Below are positions 36,501-43,264 of a stretch of 64,000 bases of DNA, one piece after another. The DNA lies in contig NZ_JAJHNP010000001.1 of NCBI RefSeq assembly GCF_020819595.1, positions 434,001 through 498,000 on the forward strand, read 5' to 3'. Below the pieces are notes generated by a model. That model worked only from the letters and a program-made list of their open reading frames with translations. It was not told the DNA's origin and did not search any database. Origin of the DNA: Streptomyces barringtoniae (lineage in GTDB: Bacteria; Actinomycetota; Actinomycetes; Streptomycetales; Streptomycetaceae). The position numbers and the translations under genes were made by a program. Position 1 is the first letter of the stretch; every line of letters begins with the position of its first letter.

Positions 36501-38044
36501 GGATCAACCACAGCACCAACACCGTCCAGCTGCACCGGCTGGTCCAGCGCGTGCTCATCAACCAGATGCCCGACGCGGTCAAGGACCAGATGCGCAACGG
36601 CGCGCACCGCCTGCTCGCCAAGGGCGATCCCGGCGCGCCGAGCGACCCACGCCAGTGGCAGCAGTACGGCGAGCTGCTGCCCCACGTACTCAGCAGCCGT
36701 GCTGTGGAGTCCACCGATCCCTGGGTGCGCCAGCTGATCCTCAACGAGATCCAGTACATGTTCTCGTGGGGGGACCACGAAGGGTCTCGCGACCTGGCGC
36801 AGCAGGCGTATGAGACGTGGAAGCGTGTCGACGGCGAGAATCACGAGCACGTGCTGCTGGCGGCCAAGCTCTACGGCGACGCGCTGCGCATCCTGGGTCA
36901 CTACCAGACGGCGTACGAGCTCGACCAGCGAACCCGCCGGGCGATGGCCGCCACGCTGGGCCCCGAGCACGAGATGACGCTGGAAATCACCAGCATGCTC
37001 GCCTGGGATCTGCGCATGCGCGGCGACTTCACCGCTGCCTCCGAACTCGACCGGGAAACGTTCGAGACCAGCAGGCGCCTCTTCGGGCCCAACGACGTGT
37101 CCACCCTGATCGTTGCCCACCGGGTCGCGCTGAACCTCCGCCTCACCGGTGATTTCCGTGAAGCGCTGGAGCTGGACCAGGACACCCATCGCCGCAAGGT
37201 CGAAGAGCTGGGCGAGGATGCGCTGTCCACCCTGGCAACCCTTGCCGGCGTGGCCGTCGACCGCCAGGAGGCCGGCGAGTACGTCGAAGCCCGTGACCAG
37301 CAGCAGGAAGTGTCCGGACGCTACGAGTACAATTTCGGGCCGACCAATCCGAACACCATCGGAAGCTACCGCGGCCTGGCGGTCGCGGAACGGCGAGCCG
37401 GCCGCCACGAACGGGCCCTGGAGCTCTCCGCCAAGGCGCTGACGCTGTTCCGCAACCGCTACGGCGACAACTATCCCGACACCCTGGCCGCCCTCCTGGC
37501 CCACGCCGTCGACGTACGGCACAGCGGCGATCTCCAGTCGGCCCTCGATCTGAGCGATCAAGGATGCAAGGGATACGAGCGCCTGTTCGGTCATGAGCAT
37601 CCGCACGCCCTTGGCGCACAGGTCAACCATGCGGTCTGCCTCAGGCTTCTGGGACGCACCGAGGAGGCCCGCCGATTGAACGAGCAGATCGTCTCGGCCC
37701 TCGGTGCAAGGCTGGGTCCCGATCATCCGAACGTCCTGGCCTGTGCCACCAATCTCGCAGCCGACCTCTACGAGCTGGGTGAGGTCCAGGCGTCCGTCGA
37801 TCTCAGCACCCGCACCCTGGAGCAGAGTCGGCGGCGGCTCGGCGAGGACCACCCGGCAACCCTTGCCACGAGCGTCAACCTCACGCTGGGCCTTGACCTG
37901 TTGGGCCGGTCCGATGAGGCCGACGCTCTGCGGGCAGACACGCTGGGGCGCTTCGAACGAGTACTCGGCACCGACCATCCGGCCACTCGCGCTGCGGCCG
38001 ACAACAAGCTCGCCAACTGCGACATCGACCCGATGCCTCTGTAA
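33560..38044 (+). CDS. giant vWA-like + NB-ARC + TPR protein (FxsT-like)
   Basis: 1494 residues, coupled to the MoxR gene by ATGA. Residues about 150-400 are a vWA-like domain of the SAV_2336 type: metal site DTGDS at 215-219 and ILVLTDMYASHW later. About 660-960 is an NB-ARC/STAND ATPase: P-loop GMGGVGKSQ (about 711), LLVFDNAED Walker B, ILVTSRNAQW sensor, LPLGIEQAA (GLPL motif). From about 1075 to 1490 run some ten TPR units of about 42 residues (YxTAYELDQxTxRxxxxTLGPEHExTL pattern). STAND proteins sense a signal through the repeats and oligomerise. The same TPR family is annotated as 'FxSxx-COOH system' protein. Contains one TTA codon (35036-35038). Likely the sensor/scaffold of the island. 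Confidence 0.85.
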   Translation: MTLPPFHDGRASDGTAPSIASHEKTCPDLTVHEAGEVVWLAVQLGLRAQAAKTARAGAAGNEASTEQPPGADDVRALGPASPASSGVAGSRQEAREAVGDAGDEEPGRSPEGHDVAAPQEWATRIDVPGSPAHVLEPVPVAGGWHPSTDVHRGPALERSRLIEKAFLPMRIRLRSRTVQVLDEEATAESRAERGAWVPLFRPAQERWLTMTLVVDTGDSMALWSRTVAQFEAALRGSGAFRDVRVCPWRPGGGTESGDGAPVLPRSPGRQTILVLTDMYASHWRDGRAQRRLARWAARMPVAVVSVLPEYLWSRMALVPRRTWLRSPGPATANRLWSHRPDDFAFWGEDADSDGSPARSLHVPVVELTPEALGAWAGFVRHDKAAEYMMKTITVSARTPGGGLSRSPLSLVPPPDLMRRLRAQLSPTAYHLAQLSAAIPLNLTVLQVLQKRLLPEARPWHLAELLLSGLLQPTRADPDVPAPARVELDFVAGLRQALLAEGTRRETALAIKVAFDHLARITPGSAGGALRQVRDLVADPSRATSLPLEGVRAWLTPALPALTALDGQHSTAAAVLLGRLLTEEESARSRSESPAPATPRASASTMRDDRDTQSSDFAVSETAPFDSGSDHAPTGAGETGPPDDDGGNVSVSGVQSAPARARGDGTQKPPPVWGNVPPRNRAFTGRGQLLEDLHRRLQEGTTAVLPEALQGMGGVGKSQLAVEYTYRHMNEYQVVWWIPSEQSQQIRQVLVELARRLGLEVGTGEANTAVPAVIEALRIGEPYKNWLLVFDNAEDPETVREFFPTNGPGRILVTSRNAQWATAARPLEVDVFAREESRQLLQLRAPNLDDTTADHLAETLGDLPLGIEQAAVWLAETGMPADEYLRLFEQQAAELMRSAPPPDYPLSVAAAWNVSLERLQKNHLAALQLLQVCAFFAPEPISRRLLTGVRDAPVPPELAAALSDPIRLGRAIREINRYALARINHSTNTVQLHRLVQRVLINQMPDAVKDQMRNGAHRLLAKGDPGAPSDPRQWQQYGELLPHVLSSRAVESTDPWVRQLILNEIQYMFSWGDHEGSRDLAQQAYETWKRVDGENHEHVLLAAKLYGDALRILGHYQTAYELDQRTRRAMAATLGPEHEMTLEITSMLAWDLRMRGDFTAASELDRETFETSRRLFGPNDVSTLIVAHRVALNLRLTGDFREALELDQDTHRRKVEELGEDALSTLATLAGVAVDRQEAGEYVEARDQQQEVSGRYEYNFGPTNPNTIGSYRGLAVAERRAGRHERALELSAKALTLFRNRYGDNYPDTLAALLAHAVDVRHSGDLQSALDLSDQGCKGYERLFGHEHPHALGAQVNHAVCLRLLGRTEEARRLNEQIVSALGARLGPDHPNVLACATNLAADLYELGEVQASVDLSTRTLEQSRRRLGEDHPATLATSVNLTLGLDLLGRSDEADALRADTLGRFERVLGTDHPATRAAADNKLANCDIDPMPL

Positions 38045-38047
38045 CGG

Positions 38048-38081
38048 CGCGGGCCGGCTCCTGCCTGTTCGCCGGTCCGCG
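38048..38081. terminator. bidirectional terminator between island units
   Basis: An 11-base stem (CGCGGGCCGGC with GCCGGTCCGCG, one G-U) and 12-base loop exactly fills the space between the stops of the convergent TPR-protein and HExxH genes. Confidence 0.82.
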
Positions 38082-40016
38082 TCAGGATTCGTCGCGCACC
38101 GCGGGATTCCGCCCGATCCAGTCGGCCACCTCGACAGGATCGGGCGACCGCCCACACCACTCATGTGCCTGCCGGTGCACTGCCCGGACCACCTCCGGAC
38201 GGCGCAGCAGCGCTTGCGCGGCAGCGGGTTGGCCGGACTCTGCCAGCGCCAGCCCCAGCCCCGCCCAGGCCGAAGGTAGTTCGGGGTATGCGACGAGCGT
38301 CTTCACGTAGCCGCTCACGGCACGGTCGGGTTCACCGCGGAGCAGGGCGACGTCGGCAGCCGCCAGGGCGCGCGGCCGGGATGCGTCATCGCTCACAGCG
38401 CGCGCCCGGGCGAGCAACGTTTCGGGTGCCGCCAGCCGTAGGCGCCTCAGCTCGCCGCGCGCATCGGGAGAGCCCGCGCGCGGGTCGGGGAGCAGCCGGG
38501 AGCGGACACCGGGCGCCGTGCGCGGGTCCGCCCCGTGCAGCCATGCCTCTGTGAGCGCCCGCACCTGACCTGGATCCGGCAGCGTGTGCCGGGCCCGCCA
38601 GATGGCCCGTAGATCTGCCACTTCCGCGCGGGCCAGGTGCCGAGGCCACCACGGAACGGGCTCGTCCGGCCGGCCCTCCACTTCTTCGGCCATCCGCTCG
38701 ACGAACTGCCGGCCCGCCTCTGTCAGCCCGGAGGACGAACGCAAGATCACCAGTGTCTCCCCCACCGCAGTGCGCCATACGGCGTACTCGAAGTGGGCGA
38801 GGTCGGCTGCCGCACCGCTCAGTGCCCGGCGCTCGACGCGCCAGAACTCCGTCACGCCCGCGAAGGCGTACGCACCGTGCAGCACACCGGACAACGGGCG
38901 TGGATCACTGCGCCACGGAGCATAGAACAGCGGGCTCTCGCTGCCCGAGGCGTCCTCCTCGCACAGCGGAAGCTGGTGCAACAGGCCGTTGAGGACGGAG
39001 TGCCGGGCCTCGTGCACCATGGTCACGGCAAGTTCGACGGCATCCGGCGGCAGTGAGATCATCGCGCTGCCGACAGCTTCGTTGTACGAGGCACTGGCGG
39101 TGCGGAACCGGGGCTCGGGCGGCAGCGGGACGAGGACCCGCAGGGCCGAGGCCAGCAGCTCAGCAGCCCGCGGGTGTCGGGCATCCAGTAGCGTCTCTGC
39201 CTCACTGAGCAGTTGCTGCCAACGCTCAGCCTGTTCCGGGCTCAGCGAGACACTGGACGACGGCAGTGCCCGCGCGCGGAAGTCGCGATACGGATCGCAG
39301 TCCTCCAGAACCAGCGAGGCAGCGTTCTTCCCCTGTCCCCACGCGGTCCTGCGCACCGGCTGCCAGTCGTCGGACGCCCGGCTCGGATCAGTGGGCAGGC
39401 TCACCCTTGATCTTCCGATCGTCAGCACCGCCGGGCCGGCTCCGGCACGGAGGATGCGGAGCGTGGCGACGGTATGTGCCGGGACCTCGCCGTCGCGTGC
39501 CGTCGCCGCGGGTACGCGGATCCGGCCCAGCGTCGGCAGCGCCACACCGCCCTCGCGCACCGGTAAGCGAATCGTTCCCTCGGTTCCCGAGCGCAGCGCC
39601 GCCGCGGCGGCGAGGCAGTGCAGGTAGCCGAGTTCCATCCAGAGCGGGGCCCCGCCCTGGTCCTCGCCCGGAATCTTGTCACCGCCACGCAGACGTTCCA
39701 GGACGCGTACGGCCCAGATGCCCGTGCCGGGGTGCTCCAAAAGATCGGCGACCACGTCTGGGCGAATCCGCTCCACCCGGAGCAGGAGATCCAGGGCAGC
39801 CTGTACCGGCGGCAGCGCGGCGCCGAGGCCCATGGCGGACTCCCGCGCGGTCTCTGCCACAGCGCGCACCATGAGCATGCGACGACTGCGTTCCACGGCA
39901 CGCATCCGGTGGACAGTGCCTGGCGTCAGGCGTCCCACGGCCAAGTCGTCGAGGTCGGACGCCGGTATGCGATGTCTGTTCAGCGTGATCTCGGTACCGG
40001 AGGGCGGCTCGGACAT
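38082..40016 (-). CDS. HExxH-motif peptide hydroxylase (aKG-HExxH type)
   Basis: 644 residues. The motif HEARH (about residue 335, in VTMVHEARHSVLNGLLHQ) fits the HExxH family now recognised as alpha-ketoglutarate-dependent peptide beta-hydroxylases that act on FxsA-like precursor peptides. Another His/Glu pair downstream (GVLHGAYAFAGVTEFW) may complete the iron site. The N-terminal part is helical with a leader-recognition-like region; the last ~90 residues look TPR-like (ADVALLRGEPDRAVSGYVKTL). The gene starts six bases after the precursor stop with no own ribosome site, so it is coupled to it. A TTA codon lies at 39564-39566. Which residue of the peptide is modified is unknown. No radical SAM partner is present. 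Confidence 0.82.
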   Translation of the reverse strand: MSEPPSGTEITLNRHRIPASDLDDLAVGRLTPGTVHRMRAVERSRRMLMVRAVAETARESAMGLGAALPPVQAALDLLLRVERIRPDVVADLLEHPGTGIWAVRVLERLRGGDKIPGEDQGGAPLWMELGYLHCLAAAAALRSGTEGTIRLPVREGGVALPTLGRIRVPAATARDGEVPAHTVATLRILRAGAGPAVLTIGRSRVSLPTDPSRASDDWQPVRRTAWGQGKNAASLVLEDCDPYRDFRARALPSSSVSLSPEQAERWQQLLSEAETLLDARHPRAAELLASALRVLVPLPPEPRFRTASASYNEAVGSAMISLPPDAVELAVTMVHEARHSVLNGLLHQLPLCEEDASGSESPLFYAPWRSDPRPLSGVLHGAYAFAGVTEFWRVERRALSGAAADLAHFEYAVWRTAVGETLVILRSSSGLTEAGRQFVERMAEEVEGRPDEPVPWWPRHLARAEVADLRAIWRARHTLPDPGQVRALTEAWLHGADPRTAPGVRSRLLPDPRAGSPDARGELRRLRLAAPETLLARARAVSDDASRPRALAAADVALLRGEPDRAVSGYVKTLVAYPELPSAWAGLGLALAESGQPAAAQALLRRPEVVRAVHRQAHEWCGRSPDPVEVADWIGRNPAVRDES

Positions 40017-40022
40017 CCGGCT

Positions 40023-40232
40023 TTACAGATCGTCGGTGTCGCATCCAGCGGCAAAGTACGGACTGCCACCGCCACCGCTGTTGCTCTGGGCCGCCGACCT
40101 CTCGCCCAAGTGCCGCACCAACGTGTGCAAGGCATCCACGACCAGTGGGTCATGGCAGGTCATCACGTCCTGGAGCCCGCAATGGCTGAGATCCACAACA
40201 TCAGTCTCCAACTCGGTCGCAGAAGTCGTCAC
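40023..40232 (-). CDS. FxsA-like RiPP precursor peptide, atypical C-terminus
   Basis: 69 residues from GTG 40232 (AGGGGG upstream). Residues 1-48 resemble FxsA-type leaders (ETDVVDLSHCGLQDVM... then LVVDALHTLVRHLGER: the D-V-x-DL...L signature and an amphipathic helix). A Gly/Ser linker (NSGGGGS) leads to the C-terminal PYFAAGCDTDDL, the probable core. It does not end in Phe-x-Ser-x-x as classic members do, but offers Tyr-Phe, a Cys and several Asp. It immediately precedes and is coupled to the HExxH hydroxylase, the likely modifying enzyme. No leader peptidase or transporter is adjacent; the cytoplasmic trypsin of the island is a conceivable processing enzyme. Confidence 0.72.
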   Translation of the reverse strand: MTTSATELETDVVDLSHCGLQDVMTCHDPLVVDALHTLVRHLGERSAAQSNSGGGGSPYFAAGCDTDDL

Positions 40233-40482
40233 GTCCCGTTGCCCCCTGTCCGTGTGCCGAGGTCAGTTGCATCGCATTCCCAGGTCCCCTCTCATAGTGG
40301 ACCGTTGATTGCGGCACCGGAAGGGCACTCAGAAGCCACATAGGCTGGAACTGGGCAGTCCGCTCCGGGATTTCAGGCATCACCTCACACCCTGGCGCCT
40401 CCTCCGCTACTGTCTGCCGACAGGTACGCGAGTGTGCCGTGAAGGACGCGACGCAGGTCGAAACCGCCGGGGGGCACAGACC

Positions 40483-40830
40483 ATGGGCGAATTGCTGCGG
40501 TTCGAGTTGGAGGACGGCGGATCCGTCGTCGCGCAGATGGATTACCTCGAGAGCGGCGTCGTCCCGGCGACCAGCGCCTCTGACGTCGTGGCTCGTGCCG
40601 CCGGCTCGTTCGAGGCGGCACTGGAAGGCGTGCGCACCGCGGCAGCGTCCACCCTGCGGCGGATGAGCAGTCTGCCCCAGCGCCCGGACGAGGTCACCGT
40701 CGAATTCGGGATCCAACTCGACGCGGAGGTCGGTGCCGTCCTGGCCCGCACGGGGGCACAGGGCCACATCCAGGTACAGGTGACATGGCGCCGGAAGGAC
40801 GCGGACGACCGAGCCGACACCACCAGGTAG
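40483..40830 (+). CDS. Trypco1 (CU044_2847) family protein
   Basis: 115 residues from ATG 40483 (GGGGGG nine bases upstream). The sequence follows the 'trypsin co-occurring domain 1' pattern: an N-terminal beta strand (LLRFELEDGGSVVAQMD), a central helical hairpin (SFEAALEGVRTAAASTLRRMSSLPQRPDEV) and two strands VTVEFGIQLDAEVGAVLA and GHIQVQVTWRR. Such proteins accompany trypsin, MoxR and STAND components in actinobacterial conflict loci; their mechanism is unknown. It is divergent from the precursor/hydroxylase pair across a 250-base shared promoter region, so it belongs to the same regulatory unit. Confidence 0.82.
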   Translation: MGELLRFELEDGGSVVAQMDYLESGVVPATSASDVVARAAGSFEAALEGVRTAAASTLRRMSSLPQRPDEVTVEFGIQLDAEVGAVLARTGAQGHIQVQVTWRRKDADDRADTTR

Positions 40831-41231
40831 CGCGTCGCCGTGTGCGCCTCGCGCTGTGCACGGGTGGGCGGCGCGCACGCACAGAGCACGCCCCGTTCCC
40901 ACCTCTCCGGAGACCCGCCGAGGGTTCGTACCAGCGCACCGTTCACACCCCGCGGACACACCCAGTAGCACCCCGCCCCGGTGCACAACCGGCCGAGAAC
41001 TCCCAGGCCACCGAGGGTAGACGCGGGCCCCAGACGCACGAGAGCCCTGACCGGGCTGCCGGGGACTCGAACCCGCGGCCAGGCGTCGAGGGCGGGGCGC
41101 CGAACGTCACCGCCGTGGCAGCGGCTCGGGCAGCGGTCCCGCCGATCTCCTCAACCCCCCGGCGCCACTTCAAGGTCCAGCCCTTAGGGAACGCTTGTGT
41201 TCACGAAGGCCGACTCGCTATCGTCCCGAGT
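40831..41231. other. intergenic region with tRNA T-arm-like sequence
   Basis: No gene is seen. On the minus strand around 41060-41083 the sequence GCGGGTTCGAGTCCCCG resembles a tRNA T-arm, but only three of five stem pairs form and no matching acceptor strand or anticodon arm is found. It may be a decayed attachment-site fragment at the right side of the island, or chance. Confidence 0.35.
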
Positions 41232-41251
41232 AGTGAACGCATACGTTCACT
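41232..41251. promoter_or_regulatory. TetR operator, copy 2
   Basis: AGTGAACG-CATA-CGTTCACT: the same 8-base arms and 4-base spacer as the operator beside tetR at 28716-28735, again 23 bases before the exporter start codon. The distant TetR protein probably controls this promoter too. Confidence 0.8.
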
Positions 41252-41274
41252 AATTCGTCTCTGGGGGACCTCCT

Positions 41275-42834
41275 GTGACGCACGATCAGATACAGACGCA
41301 GTCACCCGTGCCCGCGCCACCGGGTCCGGCCTCACGCCCGTCACACCCGGGTATCGCGCTCATGGTCATCGCCGCGTGCCAGCTGATGGTGGTGCTCGAT
41401 TCCACGATCGTCAACATTGCCCTGCCCCACATCCAGACCGCGCTGAACTTCTCCACGACCAACCTGACGTGGGTGGTCAGCGCCTACACCCTCACCTTCG
41501 GCGGCCTGCTGCTGCTCGGCGGGCGAGTCGGGGACATCCTCGGGCGCCGCAGGGTCTTCATCGCCGGCATCCTGCTGTTCACCTTCGCCTCGCTGCTCGG
41601 CGGACTCGCCCAGGAACCCTGGCAGCTGCTGGCCGCACGAGTCCTGCAGGGAATGGGCGGCGCCATCGCATCACCCACCTCGCTCGCCCTCATCACCACC
41701 ACGTTTCCCGAAGGCCCCGAACGCAACAGGGCATTCGGCATCTTCGCGGCCGTCTCCGCGGGAGGCGGCGCCATCGGACTCCTGGCCGGCGGACTGCTCA
41801 CCGACTGGCTCGACTGGCGCTGGGTGCTCTTCGTCAACGTACCCATCGGCATCCTCATCGCGGCACTCGCGCCGCGCTACATCAACGAGTCCGAGCGCCA
41901 CCCCGGCCGCTTCGACCTGACCGGCGCGCTCACCTCCACGCTCGGCATGGTCGCGCTGGTCTACGGGTTCATCAGGGCGGCATCCGACGGCTGGCGGGAC
42001 TCGCTGACGCTCGGCGCGTTCGGCGCGGCCGTGGTACTGCTCGCCGCCTTCATGTTCGTCGAAAGCCGCGCCAAGGAACCGATCACTCCCCTGCGGATGT
42101 TCGCCGACCGCAACCGCTCGGGCACGTACGTGATCATGATCAGCCTCGCGGCGGCGATGTTCGGCATGTTCTTCTACATCGTGCTGTTCGTGCAGAACGT
42201 GCTGGGCTACTCCCCCACCCGCGCCGGACTGGCCTTCCTGCCCGTCACCGTGGTCATCGCGGTGGGCGCGGGGGTATCACAGCGGCTGCTGCCGGTGCTC
42301 GGCCCCAAGCCGTTCCTGATGACCGGAACCGTCCTCGTCGCCATCGGCCTGGCCTGGCAGTCCCTGGTCGACTCGGGCAGCTCCTACGTCGGCGGGGTGC
42401 TCGGCCCGATGCTCGTCTTCGGCTTCGGCATGGGACTCAACTTCGTCACCGTCACCGTGACCGCCGTATCCGGCGTCGCCCCCCACGAGGCGGGCGCAGC
42501 CTCCGCCCTTCTCAACGCGACACAGCAGGTGGGCGGTTCGCTCGGTCTGTCCATCCTCACCACCGTCTTCGGCTCGGCCAGCCGCGACGAGGGGACCAAG
42601 CAGGTCTCGTCGTTCATGGCGCGGGCCACGCCGGAGCAGAAGGCCGCGTTCGCCAAGTCCCACCAGCTGCCGGCCCCGTGGAGCCACGAAGTCCTCGCCC
42701 ACGGGATCTCCACTGCCTTCATCCCGGCCGCCGCCATGGCGGTCCTCGCGTTCGTCGTCGCTGCGGTCGTCATACGCGTCCGCAAGAGCGACTTGCAAGC
42801 CCTCAGCGGCGCCGGAGGCGCCCCGGTCGTGTGA
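41275..42834 (+). CDS. DHA2-family (EmrB/QacA) MFS drug exporter
   Basis: 519 residues with 14 membrane helices. Motif A is GGRVGDILGRRRVF, motif D1 LDSTIVNIALPHIQ in helix 1, motif C region GGGAIGLLAGGLLTDWLDWRWVLFVNVPIG, all hallmarks of the 14-helix proton-drug antiporters. GTG 41275 follows GGGGGACC. The operator upstream matches that of the tetR locus 12.5 kb away, where the cognate exporter is truncated; this copy is thus the working partner of that repressor. A fragment of a third, decayed relative follows. It exports toxic hydrophobic compounds or possibly a locally made product; substrate unknown. Confidence 0.93.
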   Translation: MTHDQIQTQSPVPAPPGPASRPSHPGIALMVIAACQLMVVLDSTIVNIALPHIQTALNFSTTNLTWVVSAYTLTFGGLLLLGGRVGDILGRRRVFIAGILLFTFASLLGGLAQEPWQLLAARVLQGMGGAIASPTSLALITTTFPEGPERNRAFGIFAAVSAGGGAIGLLAGGLLTDWLDWRWVLFVNVPIGILIAALAPRYINESERHPGRFDLTGALTSTLGMVALVYGFIRAASDGWRDSLTLGAFGAAVVLLAAFMFVESRAKEPITPLRMFADRNRSGTYVIMISLAAAMFGMFFYIVLFVQNVLGYSPTRAGLAFLPVTVVIAVGAGVSQRLLPVLGPKPFLMTGTVLVAIGLAWQSLVDSGSSYVGGVLGPMLVFGFGMGLNFVTVTVTAVSGVAPHEAGAASALLNATQQVGGSLGLSILTTVFGSASRDEGTKQVSSFMARATPEQKAAFAKSHQLPAPWSHEVLAHGISTAFIPAAAMAVLAFVVAAVVIRVRKSDLQALSGAGGAPVV

Positions 42835-42900
42835 GCCCGCGCGTCCCCCGACCGCGGCGTCCGTAACCGCTCTCCCCGCCCGCGGCGGGTACGCCGGCCT

Positions 42901-43118
42901 ACGGAGGCCGCCTTCCCCGAAGGGCCGGAACGCCACCGGGCCTTCGGTGTGTTCGCCGCCGTGTCCGCGGGCGGCGGCGCCATCGGCGTGCTGATTCCCT
43001 CGGTCGCGCCGCCGTACATCAACGAGTCCGAGTCGCATCCTCGGCGCTTCGACATCACGGGTACGGCCTCACCTTCGCTCGTTCGGCGCGGCCCTGGTAC
43101 TGCTCGCCTCCGCCCTGA
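42901..43118 (+). pseudogene. decayed MFS exporter fragments
   Basis: Translates to AAFPEGPERHRAFGVFAAVS then AGGGAIGVL, then after an internal deletion VAPPYINESESHPRRFDITG, and finally FGAALVLLASAL in another frame. These align in order with residues 142-165, 200-216 and 245-260 of the intact exporter at 41275. There is no start, and deletions and a frameshift are evident. Together with the 5' fragment at 28759 it may be what is left of the original tetR-linked exporter, split by the insertion. Confidence 0.8.
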
Positions 43119-43264
43119 GAGGAACGGGCGAGGGTCACGTAGAGTTCCCGGCGGACACGGAGAGTTTCCGATCCCCCGGCCCGCCCGCCGGGGCGCGAAG
43201 GGTACCCGGCGTGGGTCGCGAGATCACATCCGGATGACGGCTCCGGCAGGGGCCGTCGGACCCG

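Noticed and set aside
41000..41130. Functional tRNA gene
   Set aside because: Only a T-arm-like piece; stem pairs fail and no acceptor or anticodon arm can be built.
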